Source: Breznakiella homolactica (GTDB lineage: Bacteria; Spirochaetota; Spirochaetia; Treponematales; Breznakiellaceae). From it: a DNA stretch of 64,000 nucleotides. The translations under genes were made by a program, and so were the position numbers. Within the stretch, counting starts at the first letter, position 1, and the number at the start of each line of letters is the position of its first letter. The notes beneath the pieces are model-generated. The model saw only the letters and a program-made list of their open reading frames with translations. It had not been told where the DNA came from and searched no databases. Below are positions 18,414 through 28,315 of this stretch, one piece after another. Where the stretch lies: contig NZ_CP067089.2 in assembly GCF_016616095.2 (NCBI RefSeq), forward strand, positions 868,001-932,000, in the 5' to 3' direction.

Positions 18414-18803
18414 GCGATGAACCGTATTGCCGCCGTAAAACCACGCCGCTGGCGTGATTTTTACGGAGGAAAGTCCGGGCTCCGCAGGGCATGATGCCGG
18501 GTAACCCCCGGGCAGCGGATCCGTGAGGATCCGCTGACAGACAGCGCAACAGAAAATATACCGCCGGGAAACCGGTAAGGGTGAAAAGGCGGGGTAAGAG
18601 CCCGCCGCGGAACCGGCGACGGTTCCGGCACGGCAAACCTCATCAGGAGCAAAGCCAAGCAGCGGTATAAACGGCCCGTTTTTGAACCGCGGGTAGGCTG
18701 CGTCGATGCCGCCGGCAACGGCGGCACAAGATAGATGGCAATATCACCGTATTCCATACTTATGGAATACGGTGTAACAGAACCCGGCTTACAGGTTCAT
18801 CGC
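18414..18803 (+). ncRNA. rnpB: RNase P RNA
   Basis: The catalytic RNA that matures tRNA 5' ends, type A, about 390 nt. Universal pieces are present: GAGGAAAGTCCGGGCTCC at the 5' side, ACAGA and GCAACAGAAAATA in the core, and ACAGAACCCGGCTTAC at the 3' side. The terminal stem P1 pairs GCGATGAACC (from 18414) with GGTTCATCGC (to 18803). P1 is followed directly by a T-run, so it probably also acts as the terminator. A strong hairpin with ATTCCATA/TATGGAAT lies near 18755-18772. Confidence 0.95.
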
Positions 18804-18815
18804 TTTTTTTATTTT
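18804..18815 (+). terminator. T-run after the RNase P terminal stem
   Basis: TTTTTTTATTTT follows the 10-bp P1 stem of the RNase P RNA with no gap, forming an intrinsic terminator together with that stem. Confidence 0.6.
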
Positions 18816-18879
18816 CACGCCAATACATTTACCGCAGAAAAACATTTCACCGATACCACGGAAAAAACCAGTCTCCCGC

Positions 18880-19066
18880 GAAGAGCAGTACCGAGCCGGC
18901 TGAGCCGGAAAGCACCCAGGCCGTACGGGTGCCATGGGAAAGAGGGTATGAGCGACTTTCGAGGCCGCAGGCCGACGCGGAGCCATACCCCCTTTCCCAT
19001 GGCAGGACCCGCGGCACCGGTCCTCCCCGGGAGATTTCCGGCTTGAAAGACTTGGTACTCCCCCGC
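18880..19066 (+). repeat. Large palindromic repeat, copy B, between rnpB and a TPR gene
   Basis: This fills most of the 310-base gap 18804-19113. Near-perfect 19-base arms (18932-18950 and 18984-19002, 18 of 19 paired) surround a 33-base loop. Outside them, the left flank contains an inverted, degenerate copy of the right-hand core. The right part (19003-19066) is the core shared with copies A and C, and it runs into TTGACT (19072-19077). No credible coding frame is present. The rest of the gap, 18816-18879 and 19067-19113, shows only AT-rich leader sequence. Confidence 0.65.
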
Positions 19067-19071
19067 CTACG

Positions 19072-19100
19072 TTGACTTTTTACGGTAAAAGGTATTAAAT
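19072..19100 (+). promoter_or_regulatory. Possible promoter of the TPR gene at 19114
   Basis: TTGACT (19072-19077) is followed by TATTAA (19093-19098, spacing 15) or TTAAAT (19095-19100, spacing 17). It directly abuts the repeat core, as at coaD and prs. Confidence 0.45.
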
Positions 19101-19113
19101 CATTACAAGTATT

Positions 19114-20070
19114 ATGTTTAAAAAGCGTTCCCGGGCCGGCTTCGGGCCCCAGATGCACATAAGAGGCACGGTTTTGACTGCCCTGATGGTCTTTATTGTG
19201 CTTGGTCTCGTTGTTACCGTAAGTGTTATTGGCATACAAAATCGAAACCGATCGGGAAATGATCGAAAGGAGTTGCTGCACCTTTGGGAAAACGGGTCCT
19301 ACGATGAAACATTCAGGATGAGCGGGGACCTGCTGGAAGAGCAGCCCCTGGATAATTTCTTCCTGACCATGCATGGGTTTTCATCGTACCAATTGGCTAT
19401 AGCTCAGATAACTGCATACAATACCATGAATTATATTGATTCATGCATCTGGTCGCTCAGGAAAGCCATGCTGACCAAAGAGGGCGGCCGGGATCCGCGG
19501 ATCCGGTATGTGCTGGGAAAAGCCTATTATTACAAGGGCCCTTCCTACGCCGATCTGGCCATACTGTACCTGGAGGAAGCCAGGGACGCGGGATTTAATG
19601 CGGCGGATATTCCGGAGTATCTGGGGCTTTCCTACGCTGCGGTGCAGGATTACCGCAGCAGTGTCGCTTCGCTGACCATGGCTTTGGATCCTGCTTCCGG
19701 CGGCGGTGAAACATCCTATGTTTCGGATCTCCGGCTTCTGGCTATAGCCCAGTCCTATATCGGCCTCGGACAAGCCGACGCGGCCAAGGCATATCTGATC
19801 CGGTGTATCGAGAACTCAAAGGACGCTGAAATTATTGTTAAATCCAGGCTTCTCCTCGGGAATATCCTGAAGGATGAGCATGATATAGCGGGGGCGGAGG
19901 AACAGTTTACCCTGATTCTTGAAGAAGGCGGGGAAGACGCAGAAGCCCACTACCAGCTTGGAGAATTGTACGCCGCCGCCGGGGACACCACCCGGGCCCG
20001 GGCGGAATGGCGGAGGGCGGTTCGTATTGATCCTGCCCACGGGCCGGCCAGAACCCGGCTCAATATGTAA
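19114..20070 (+). CDS. Membrane-anchored TPR protein
   Basis: A 318-residue protein with a basic start, one membrane segment at about 20-42 and the rest probably periplasmic. Several tetratricopeptide-like helix pairs follow, clearest near 135-155, 165-185, 205-230 and 270-310. TPR arrays bind partner proteins; the partner is unknown. The gene lies 68 bases upstream of mreB on the same strand, so a link to cell shape is possible but unproven. No clear Shine-Dalgarno is visible before the ATG. Confidence 0.8.
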   Translation: MFKKRSRAGFGPQMHIRGTVLTALMVFIVLGLVVTVSVIGIQNRNRSGNDRKELLHLWENGSYDETFRMSGDLLEEQPLDNFFLTMHGFSSYQLAIAQITAYNTMNYIDSCIWSLRKAMLTKEGGRDPRIRYVLGKAYYYKGPSYADLAILYLEEARDAGFNAADIPEYLGLSYAAVQDYRSSVASLTMALDPASGGGETSYVSDLRLLAIAQSYIGLGQADAAKAYLIRCIENSKDAEIIVKSRLLLGNILKDEHDIAGAEEQFTLILEEGGEDAEAHYQLGELYAAAGDTTRARAEWRRAVRIDPAHGPARTRLNM

Positions 20071-20138
20071 ACTGAGTTATTCCGGATTTTCCGGAGGGCG
20101 CAGCCCCAGGAAAACCGATAAAAGCGTGCGGAGGATAT

Positions 20139-21167
20139 ATGTTCGGAAAAAGCTCTTCTGATATTGGAATTGACCTGGGGACATGCAATACCCTTATCTA
20201 TATACGCGGAAAAGGCATTGTTATCAATGAGCCGTCGGTGGTTGCCGTGGAACGGGGCACAAAAAAGGTTATGGCCGTGGGAGCGGACGCGAAACGGATG
20301 CTCTGGAAAACCCCGGGGAACATCATAGCCATCCGGCCCATGCGGGACGGAGTTATTGCCGACCTGGAGTCAACCGAAAAAATGATCCGGTATTTTATTT
20401 CCAAGGTCATGCCCCGGTACCGGTTTATAAAACCCCGGATGGTCATCGGCATTCCTTCATGTATCACCGAGGTCGAACGCAGGGCCGTTGAGGAAAGCGC
20501 CTACAAAGCCGGAGCCCGGGAGGTCGCGGTCATTGAGGAAAGCCTTGCCGCCGCCATCGGCGCTGATATTCCGATTTACGAACCCGCAGGCCATATGATC
20601 TGCGACATCGGCGGCGGAACCACCGAAATTTCGGTCATTTCCCTGGGCGGTATGGTTGTTACCAATGCCATCCGGCTCGGCGGCGATGAGTTCGACGAAG
20701 CCATTATCAAACACGTCCGGAGCGTACACAACCTTATCATCGGGGAACAGACCGCCGAGCGGCTCAAGATGGAAATCGGAAACGCCTCTCCGGATAAAAC
20801 TATCGAAAAGGTTGAAATCAAAGGCACCGATGCCATTACGGGACTCCCCCGGCGTCTGGAAATTGACTCAGTGGAAGTACGGGAAGCCCTCAAGGATCCC
20901 ATCACCCAGATTATTGATGAAATTAAATCGACCCTTGGCCAGACCCCGCCGGAACTTGCCGCGGATATCGTTGAACGGGGCATTGTCATGACCGGCGGCG
21001 GTTCGCTGCTCAAAGGCCTGCCAAAGCTCATTTCCAAAGAAACCGGTGTTCCCGTTATCCTGGCGGAACGCCCCATGGACTGTGTTGCCCTGGGGGCGGG
21101 AAAATACTTTGAAAACGCCAAAGGATTTGACAATACCCGCAGTATTTACGACAACCTGAATGGGTAA
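20139..21167 (+). CDS. mreB: Rod-shape-determining actin homologue MreB
   Basis: A cytoplasmic actin-like ATPase that guides lateral cell-wall synthesis. The 342 residues show the phosphate-1 motif [11 protein letters not shown] (8-18), [20 protein letters not shown], the phosphate-2 motif [10 protein letters not shown] near 157, and [11 protein letters not shown] near the C-terminus. GGAGG lies upstream of the ATG. It is the first gene of mreBCD-mrdA-rodA. Confidence 0.98.
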   Translation: MFGKSSSDIGIDLGTCNTLIYIRGKGIVINEPSVVAVERGTKKVMAVGADAKRMLWKTPGNIIAIRPMRDGVIADLESTEKMIRYFISKVMPRYRFIKPRMVIGIPSCITEVERRAVEESAYKAGAREVAVIEESLAAAIGADIPIYEPAGHMICDIGGGTTEISVISLGGMVVTNAIRLGGDEFDEAIIKHVRSVHNLIIGEQTAERLKMEIGNASPDKTIEKVEIKGTDAITGLPRRLEIDSVEVREALKDPITQIIDEIKSTLGQTPPELAADIVERGIVMTGGGSLLKGLPKLISKETGVPVILAERPMDCVALGAGKYFENAKGFDNTRSIYDNLNG

Positions 21168-21175
21168 TCCCTTCC

Positions 21176-22036
21176 ATGCGCATTAAAGAGGACAGGAAAC
21201 AAAAAAAACGGTTCGGCAAAGATGCCTATGTTTTTATTGCCCTCAGCCTGATTTCGTTTTCCATACTCTTGTTTTCCACCCGAAGCTTTATAGCCAGCGT
21301 CCGTGACGCGGGGCTGTCGGCTTTTTCCGGGATCCGCGGAGGCATTCACAGTGTTTCTTCGTTTATATCCAGGACCGTGCTCTCTGTGCAGGAACTGGCC
21401 ACCCTCCGGCGGGAATACGCGGAACTGGCAGACCGGGTTACCCGGTATGAACAGCTGGAACGGAGTTCCGCCGAAATTCGCCAGGAAAACAACCGCCTCA
21501 GGGAACAGCTCGGGTTTTCAAATACCATCCGGTACCGGCACATTCCCGCCGAACTTATCGGGAAAGACCCGGACAATCTTTTTTCAGCCTTTGTCATAAA
21601 TAAGGGAACCAGGGACGGAGTGGCGGTGGATATGCCGGTTATTGCCTTCCAGAACGGAACCCAGGCCCTGGTGGGAAAGGTTATCCAGGCAGGGCTGATG
21701 GAAAGCCTGATAATGCCGCTGTACGATTCCAACGCATATATATCCGGCCGGCTTGCCGAGTCCCGGTATGAGGGAATCCTCGAAGGGCAGGGGACCGCCG
21801 ACCTTCCGCTGGTGATGCGGTTTATCCGCAAACGGGCCAGGGATGAGATCAGCATCGGTGATATCGTGGTTACCAGCGGCCTTGGGGGAATTTATCCCCA
21901 GGGGATAACCATCGGCAGGGTCAGCAGGGTCATATACCAGGAATACGAAACGTCCATGGGATTGGAATTGGAACCATCCATTGATTTTTCCCGGCTTGAG
22001 TATATCTTTGTCATAGGTTCTGAGGAAGAAAGGTAA
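21176..22036 (+). CDS. mreC: Rod-shape-determining protein MreC
   Basis: A 286-residue periplasmic scaffold of the elongation machinery. A membrane segment lies at about 17-37, a coiled coil at about 65-110, then the beta-rich MreC domain (IPAELIGKDP, GTRDGVAVDMPV, VVTSGLGGIYPQGI). It follows mreB by 8 bases, with no clear ribosome-binding site, suggesting coupling. Confidence 0.95.
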   Translation: MRIKEDRKQKKRFGKDAYVFIALSLISFSILLFSTRSFIASVRDAGLSAFSGIRGGIHSVSSFISRTVLSVQELATLRREYAELADRVTRYEQLERSSAEIRQENNRLREQLGFSNTIRYRHIPAELIGKDPDNLFSAFVINKGTRDGVAVDMPVIAFQNGTQALVGKVIQAGLMESLIMPLYDSNAYISGRLAESRYEGILEGQGTADLPLVMRFIRKRARDEISIGDIVVTSGLGGIYPQGITIGRVSRVIYQEYETSMGLELEPSIDFSRLEYIFVIGSEEER

Positions 22037-22042
22037 AAGGCC

Positions 22043-22546
22043 ATGGCTAAAAATGTCGTATGGGCCACTGTTTTTATAGTGATCGCCGCGATTCTTCAGT
22101 CAACGATCCTGTCACGGATTGCGATTTTCAACGCCGTCCCCGATCTGGCGCTCTGCATTCTCGTATTCACCGCCTATGTCAACGGAACAATGACCGGACA
22201 GCTGACGGGCTTTTTTTCGGGAATACTTCTGGATTTTCTTTCCGCGGCGCCCCTGGGGCTCAACGCGTTTATCCGTACCATAACCGGCGCCTTAACGGGC
22301 ATGTTCAAGGGGACCTTTTTCCTTGACGCGCTGTTCCTCCCCATGGGGCTCTGCGCCGCGGCCACAATCTTTAAGGCGCTGATGATTTTTATACTCCACC
22401 TCCTGTTCGCGGGAGCCATACCGAGTTATTCAATTACCGGGCCGACGTTCTGGATAGAGCTACTGCTCAACACCGTGCTGTCGATTCCCCTGTTCGCATT
22501 GCTGAAGCTCTTCAGGCCAATACTTGTCGAAGGGAGGGAAACCTGA
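22043..22546 (+). CDS. mreD: Rod-shape-determining protein MreD
   Basis: A 167-residue polytopic membrane protein with about five hydrophobic segments. Composition, length and position between mreC and mrdA identify it as MreD, which links MreC to the peptidoglycan synthases. AAAGG precedes the ATG. Its last base overlaps the mrdA start (TGATGG). Confidence 0.92.
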   Translation: MAKNVVWATVFIVIAAILQSTILSRIAIFNAVPDLALCILVFTAYVNGTMTGQLTGFFSGILLDFLSAAPLGLNAFIRTITGALTGMFKGTFFLDALFLPMGLCAAATIFKALMIFILHLLFAGAIPSYSITGPTFWIELLLNTVLSIPLFALLKLFRPILVEGRET

Positions 22547-24423
22547 TGGCGAATCTCAGTCAGTTTCCTGACGGCGACCGGTCGGAACACAGAATCAAAC
22601 TGCTGCAACTTCTTTTTATTGTAATTATTGTTGTATATGCTCTCCGGCTTTTCAGCATGCAGATCGTCAGCGGCGAAGTATACCGTTCCCAGGCGCAGAA
22701 TATCGCCCGGCGGACCACCATAATACCCGCCCAGCGGGGAGAAATCTACGATCAGAATTTCAACCAGCCCATGGTGCTTAATACCGACTCCTTTGCGGTG
22801 AATATTATACCCGCGGAAATTCCCCGGGGACAAATACCCGAAATACTGAAGGAACTCTCCGGTATTCTGGGAATAAGCGAAGACCTGCTTAACAGAAAGG
22901 TCCCTCCCCAGTATTACAATCTGTATCAGATGGTGGAACTGGCGGCGAATGTCTCCTTTGAAACCATTGCGCGGCTGGCTGAACGGGTGGATACCTTGCC
23001 GGGTGTTTCCTGGCAGTCAAAACCAATACGCAATTACGTGGATACCGGCAGCCTGTCCCATATTATCGGATACGTGGGGGATATAACCCGGGACGAACTG
23101 ACGATAATGTACAACCGGGGTTACCAGCAGGGCGACATCATCGGAAAAGCGGGAATAGAACGCCAGTACGATGATATTCTGCGGGGCAAAGAAGGCCGCG
23201 AAATCAGGACCGTGGATGCCCGCGGGCGGAGAATTTCCGGGGACAACAATATCCGGGAGCCCGCTATCATGGGGAAAAACCTTGTCCTGTCCATTGACCG
23301 GTCGATTCAGCTTCTGGCGGAACGGGCTCTGGGGGAACGGATGGGAGCCGTGGTGGTCATGCGGCCGTCAAACGGCGAAATCCTCGCCATGGTTTCCTAT
23401 CCCTGGTATGACCCGAATATTTTCAACCGCAACGATATGGGCGCCGAATACCAGCGGCTGATCAATGATCCCAATAAACCCTTCCTGAACCGGGCGATTC
23501 AGTCGAGTTATCCCCCGGCTTCGGCGTTTAAGATAGCTATGACCGCGGCGATCCTGGAGGAAAACGCCTTTCCGCCGGATCAGACCGTTGAGTGTCCCGG
23601 GGAGATTACCTACGGCGACCGGGTCTGGCGCTGCCACATCCGCAAGCCCGGCCACGGCCACGTTAATCTTCAGAAAGCCCTAGCCCAGTCCTGTGATATT
23701 TATTACTGGGTTGTTGTCCGGGACCACCTGGGGATTGAACGAATGGTTTCGTATTCCCGGGAATTCGGCTTCGGGGAATCCACGGGCATTGACCTGCCCG
23801 GAGAGATCACGGGATTCATACCGACGCCCCAATGGAAGGACCGCCGGTTCCATGAAAAATGGCTCGGCGGTGATACCATGAACATGGCTATCGGTCAGGG
23901 CTTTACCCTGGTTACGCCAATCCAGATGGCAAATATGGTAGCCATGGTGGTCAACGACGGAATCATATACACCCCCCATCTTCTAAAGGAAGTACGTGAT
24001 CCCGTTTCCGGAGCAATAATAAAATCAGTCCCCCGGGAGGTTCTGCATAAAACGACGGATATCGATCCTGAGGTTTTTAAAACCGTCCGCCACGATATGC
24101 GTACCGTAATAAGCGAAGGAACCGCGCAGTTCCCCCTTAATATAAAAGCCGTGGAAATAGCCGGAAAAACCGGAACCGGCGAGGTGGGACTCCACGACCG
24201 GTGGCATTCCTGGTTTGCCGCTTATGCTCCCTATGAAACGGACACCCCCGAGGAACAGATCGTTGTCTCAATAATCGTAGAAGCCACAAATAAATGGGAA
24301 TGGTGGGCACCCTACGCGTCGGCAATCATCTTCCAGGGGATTTTTGCCCAGCAGACCTATGAAGAAGCGGTTCAGGCATTGGGGCTCCAGTACATTATGC
24401 CGATTCAGGAGCGTCGCGAATAA
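22546..24423 (+). CDS. mrdA: Penicillin-binding protein 2, peptidoglycan transpeptidase
   Basis: A class B PBP of 625 residues that cross-links peptidoglycan during elongation, partner of RodA. It has an N-terminal membrane anchor (about 22-42), a pedestal domain with GREIRTVDARGR, and a transpeptidase domain with SAFK (catalytic Ser near 326), SCD in QSCDIYYW, and KTGTGE near 542. It overlaps both neighbours by a single base, so translation of mreD-mrdA-rodA is coupled. Confidence 0.97.
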   Translation: MANLSQFPDGDRSEHRIKLLQLLFIVIIVVYALRLFSMQIVSGEVYRSQAQNIARRTTIIPAQRGEIYDQNFNQPMVLNTDSFAVNIIPAEIPRGQIPEILKELSGILGISEDLLNRKVPPQYYNLYQMVELAANVSFETIARLAERVDTLPGVSWQSKPIRNYVDTGSLSHIIGYVGDITRDELTIMYNRGYQQGDIIGKAGIERQYDDILRGKEGREIRTVDARGRRISGDNNIREPAIMGKNLVLSIDRSIQLLAERALGERMGAVVVMRPSNGEILAMVSYPWYDPNIFNRNDMGAEYQRLINDPNKPFLNRAIQSSYPPASAFKIAMTAAILEENAFPPDQTVECPGEITYGDRVWRCHIRKPGHGHVNLQKALAQSCDIYYWVVVRDHLGIERMVSYSREFGFGESTGIDLPGEITGFIPTPQWKDRRFHEKWLGGDTMNMAIGQGFTLVTPIQMANMVAMVVNDGIIYTPHLLKEVRDPVSGAIIKSVPREVLHKTTDIDPEVFKTVRHDMRTVISEGTAQFPLNIKAVEIAGKTGTGEVGLHDRWHSWFAAYAPYETDTPEEQIVVSIIVEATNKWEWWAPYASAIIFQGIFAQQTYEEAVQALGLQYIMPIQERRE

Positions 24424-25733
24424 TGCGTCTTCGGAATTTTCTCGAAATAGATTTTTCACTTTTTTTCAGCGCCGTTATTTTAACGGTATTCGGCATCTTA
24501 TTTATTTATTCGTCAGGCATAACATCCACCGGTGTTCTGGTTTCCACCGAATATATACGGCAGATAATCTGGGCTGTTTCCGGTGTCATCATTGCCCTGG
24601 TCATCGTTATGCTTGATTACCGGCGGATATATGATCTGTCCATTTACATCTATCTCGGAATTCTTGCGCTGCTGCTGTATACGGTTTTCTTCGGGCGCCT
24701 GGTAAACGGCGCCCGGGCATGGATCGGGATCGGGGTTTTCGGGATACAGCCGTCGGAATTCGCCAAAATAGCAACCATTCTGCTCCTCGCGCGGTACCTT
24801 GACGTTTCCCGGCACAATCAAAATGAGTTTAAACGGTTTTTCGTTTCATGCATGATCGTGTTTATTCCCATGGGAATAATCCTTCTGCAGCCGGACTTCG
24901 GAACATCCCTGGTTTTTATTCCTATTCTTCTGGTAATGACGTTTATTGCGGGAATTGCGCTGCGGTATATAATCTTTTTAATAGCCTGTATTTTTGTAAC
25001 CAGTATTCTTCTGGTCCTACCGCTCTGGCAGAGTTATATACTTCAGGGAACAATACCGTCTCTGATGATTCTCACCAATATCCGGTTTATTGTGATCGTT
25101 ACCGTGGCTTTTACCGTAATCGGTCTCATCGCGCTGTATGGTTTTATGCGGTTCAAGAAACGGTATTTCTACTGGATTGTGTACGGCGCGAGTATTGTGG
25201 TCTTGTCCCTGGGCGCCTCGTTTATGGCCGGAAAGGTGCTTAAGGATTACCAGATCATGCGTCTTATCGTGTTTCTCAATCCCAATGTCGATCCCCGCGG
25301 ATCGGGCTGGAATATAATCCAGTCCATTACCGCCATAGGATCCGGCGGCTTACTGGGAAAAGGGTATCTCCAGGGAACCCAGAGCCATTACCGTTTTCTT
25401 CCCCAGCAGAGTACGGATTTTATTTTTTCAATCTTTTCGGAAGAATGGGGATTCATCGGCGGGCTTCTCGTTTTTTCACTTTTTCTTCTCATGCTTCTGC
25501 GTCTCGTTAAAATCATGCGTTCCACATCAGACCCTTTCGGCTCGTATATTGTAGCCGGGTTTGCGGCCATGGTTTCCTTTCATTTCCTTATTAATGTCGG
25601 AATGGCCATGGGTATTATGCCCATTACGGGGATTCCTCTGCTGTTCATGTCCTACGGAGGGTCATCCCTCACATCCGCCATGATTGGAATAGGTTTGTCC
25701 CTGAGTATTTATGTGAGAAGGTTTCAGCACTGA
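24423..25733 (+). CDS. rodA: SEDS glycosyltransferase RodA
   Basis: A 436-residue polytopic protein with about ten membrane segments that polymerises lipid II in partnership with PBP2. Motifs include RAWIGIGVFGIQPSEFAK, the SEDS loop FIFSIFSEEWGFIG and the final NVGMAMGIMPITGIPLLFMS. It ends the shape operon, although the next gene overlaps its stop by one base. Confidence 0.97.
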   Translation: MRLRNFLEIDFSLFFSAVILTVFGILFIYSSGITSTGVLVSTEYIRQIIWAVSGVIIALVIVMLDYRRIYDLSIYIYLGILALLLYTVFFGRLVNGARAWIGIGVFGIQPSEFAKIATILLLARYLDVSRHNQNEFKRFFVSCMIVFIPMGIILLQPDFGTSLVFIPILLVMTFIAGIALRYIIFLIACIFVTSILLVLPLWQSYILQGTIPSLMILTNIRFIVIVTVAFTVIGLIALYGFMRFKKRYFYWIVYGASIVVLSLGASFMAGKVLKDYQIMRLIVFLNPNVDPRGSGWNIIQSITAIGSGGLLGKGYLQGTQSHYRFLPQQSTDFIFSIFSEEWGFIGGLLVFSLFLLMLLRLVKIMRSTSDPFGSYIVAGFAAMVSFHFLINVGMAMGIMPITGIPLLFMSYGGSSLTSAMIGIGLSLSIYVRRFQH

Positions 25734-28162
25734 TGGATATCCCTTTTATCAACCCTATGGAAGTGCTGGGAAAGTATTTCCTTTCCGTGGAAAAACCCGC
25801 CCGGTATACCGGCGGCGAATACGGCAGGCTCGCCAAAAGAGAAGCGGACCTCTATATGGCTATTGCCTTTCCCGACCTGTACGAAATCGGAATGTCAAAC
25901 CAGGCATTCCGGATACTGTACAATAAACTGAATGCCGTCGGAGGTATATCCTGCGACCGGGCATTTGCCCCGGCGCCGGATTTCGAAGAACTCCTGGAAA
26001 AACTCAAAGTGCCGCTTTATGGGCTGGACACAGGAATTCCGCTGAAGCATACCGACATCCTCGGTTTTACCCTGGGCTATGAGCTGGGTATCACCGGAGT
26101 TCTGACAATGCTCAAAAGCGCCGGTATTCCGCTGCATGCCTCGGACCGGACCGAAGATGATCCCATTGTTATCATGGGCGGCCCCTGTGTTTCCAATCCG
26201 CTGCCGTATTCTTCATTCATTGATGTATTTTGGATCGGCGAAGCCGAGGGCGGCTTTTTTCCGCTCTGCACCGAACTCAGGGATATGAAAAAGAACGGAG
26301 CCCCGCGGCGGGAACTTCTTAGCCGCATCGCGGCCCATCCATCCGTCTGGACACGGGGTAAGGCCAGGGCGGTCAGGGCAATAGACCGGGAGTTCTCTGA
26401 CCGGAATCCCGACGCGGCGGTTTTTCCGGTACCCAGTATGAAGGTAGTCCAGCACCATGGGTCCGTGGAAATAATGCGCGGCTGCCCGAACGGCTGCCGG
26501 TTCTGCCACGCTGGTATATGGTACCGGCCCATGCGCCAAAAAAGCGCCGCGGTTGTCAAAGCGGAAGCGGAAGCCTTTATCACCCAGGGCGGTTACCGGG
26601 AAATAAGCCTGTCATCTCTTTCCACCGGTGATTACGCGGGAATCGGCGGACTTGTGTCGGATCTCAACCGGAGTTACGCGTCCCGGCATATCTCCTTTCA
26701 GCTTCCTTCGCTGAAGGTTTCAAGTTTTTCGCTGCCCCTGCTTAAGAGTATTTCCGAAGTCCGGAAAAGCGGCCTCACCTTTGCGGTGGAAACGCCGGTA
26801 GACGCGTGGCAGTTTTCAATAAACAAGGATGTATGCAGGGAAAATGTAATCGCCATTATTAATGAAGCGAAAGGGCAGGGCTTCCGGGGGGCTAAATTTT
26901 ATTTTATGATCGGCCTGCCGGTGGGAGGTTTTTCCGCATCCGATGACTCCAGCCGGGAGGAACAGGAAATCGTTGATTTCATCCTGGAAGTGTCCCAGCG
27001 GACCGGAATGCATTTCAGCGTTAACGTCGGCACATTTATTCCAAAACCCCATACACCGTACCAGTGGGCAGTCCAGCTTGATGAGGAGACGGCAACTCAG
27101 AAACTCAATTTTATCCGCAGTAAGCTGAAACCCCGGGGATTCAAAGTCGGAACCCATGATCCCTTTGTCTCTGTTGTTGAAGGTATTATTTCCCGGGGGG
27201 ATGAACGGGTGGGGGAGCTCATTATTGAAAACGCCTTTGCCCGCGGCTGCCGGCTCGACGCATGGACGGAGTATTTTTCCAGGGATGTTTGGCGTTCTCT
27301 GATTGACGACAACAACGCGCTTGTGTCGGAAATTCTTTCCATGAAAAACTCCGGTGAACCGCTTCCCTGGGACTGTATAGATGCTTCCGTAGGAACCGCG
27401 TTTCTCCGCCGGGAACTGGAAAAATCCGAAACCCAAGAATTAACATCAGCATGTACAGACAACTGCACACATCCTTGCGGAAGCTGCAGTTCTTCCGGCG
27501 GAATCATACAAAATATCATACAGCCTGACAATCAACATCAAGTAATGCCGGAAGTTCCGGCAAACAGCGATTCCGGCAATCCGGAAACAGACGGACCGGA
27601 AGACACTCTGTGCCACAGAATTGTTTTTTCCTTTTCAAAGCGGGATGAGGCGGTCTTTCTTCCGCACCTGGGGCTTGTGGAAACATTCTCCATGGCCTTT
27701 ATACGCTCCGGACTGCCGGTAACCTTTACACAGGGATTCAATCCGCTTCCGAGGCTTGATTTTGCGGCACCTCTGGCAATCGGAATACAGGGGGACAATG
27801 AAATAGCGTCGGTTGATTTTACCCGCAGTATATCTCCGGATATTTTTGCAGAAACCTTAAATAAGTATCTGCCGAAGGGGATTGAAATAAGCCGCGCGGA
27901 ATATTTCGCTATTCCGCTGGGGAAAAAACGGTATTCCGCAGCGTCACTGTTATGGGGCTTTCTTTATGACGACAACAGCATTATTAAAGCCTCGGAAGAA
28001 AAACAATACCGTTTAAATCTCGCCGGATCAAATGATATGTTTTTCGGAATCCGCCGGCGGTCGGTTCTGGCAAAATCGATAACAAACAACAATAACGGCG
28101 GTGAAGAAAATCACGAAGATTATTTTGCGGCCTACGGCAAACTGTATCCCGGCACAAACTAA
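25733..28162 (+). CDS. Two-domain radical SAM protein (TIGR03960 / DUF2344 type)
   Basis: An 809-residue fusion. The first 590 residues look like the TIGR03960 radical SAM family, with the cluster motif CPNGCRFC near 253-260 (Cx3Cx2C). A Cys-rich linker, CTDNCTHPCGSC, follows near 575-590. The last 180 residues, beginning HRIVFSFSKRDEAVFLPHLG, match the DUF2344/TIGR03936 domain, which many bacteria encode as this same fusion or as a neighbour. The family is thought to act on RNA or ribosome-linked targets, but no reaction is certain. Translation is coupled to rodA by a one-base overlap. Confidence 0.88.
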   Translation: MDIPFINPMEVLGKYFLSVEKPARYTGGEYGRLAKREADLYMAIAFPDLYEIGMSNQAFRILYNKLNAVGGISCDRAFAPAPDFEELLEKLKVPLYGLDTGIPLKHTDILGFTLGYELGITGVLTMLKSAGIPLHASDRTEDDPIVIMGGPCVSNPLPYSSFIDVFWIGEAEGGFFPLCTELRDMKKNGAPRRELLSRIAAHPSVWTRGKARAVRAIDREFSDRNPDAAVFPVPSMKVVQHHGSVEIMRGCPNGCRFCHAGIWYRPMRQKSAAVVKAEAEAFITQGGYREISLSSLSTGDYAGIGGLVSDLNRSYASRHISFQLPSLKVSSFSLPLLKSISEVRKSGLTFAVETPVDAWQFSINKDVCRENVIAIINEAKGQGFRGAKFYFMIGLPVGGFSASDDSSREEQEIVDFILEVSQRTGMHFSVNVGTFIPKPHTPYQWAVQLDEETATQKLNFIRSKLKPRGFKVGTHDPFVSVVEGIISRGDERVGELIIENAFARGCRLDAWTEYFSRDVWRSLIDDNNALVSEILSMKNSGEPLPWDCIDASVGTAFLRRELEKSETQELTSACTDNCTHPCGSCSSSGGIIQNIIQPDNQHQVMPEVPANSDSGNPETDGPEDTLCHRIVFSFSKRDEAVFLPHLGLVETFSMAFIRSGLPVTFTQGFNPLPRLDFAAPLAIGIQGDNEIASVDFTRSISPDIFAETLNKYLPKGIEISRAEYFAIPLGKKRYSAASLLWGFLYDDNSIIKASEEKQYRLNLAGSNDMFFGIRRRSVLAKSITNNNNGGEENHEDYFAAYGKLYPGTN

Positions 28163-28315
28163 AAAATAAACGCAAAAACTCAATTCATTATATTATAAAT
28201 AATTAACAATATTATCTAGTAGACAGAATATACATTATAGATAGTATTATATGTATTTAAATAAAGGAGAAGATCGTACTTTTTTTACTGCCCTTTTCAT
28301 TTTCTGTTTCTGTAA

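Noticed and set aside
18735-19046. Open frame over the end of rnpB and the following gap
   Set aside because: It overlaps the RNase P RNA and the palindromic repeat, and has no coding signature.
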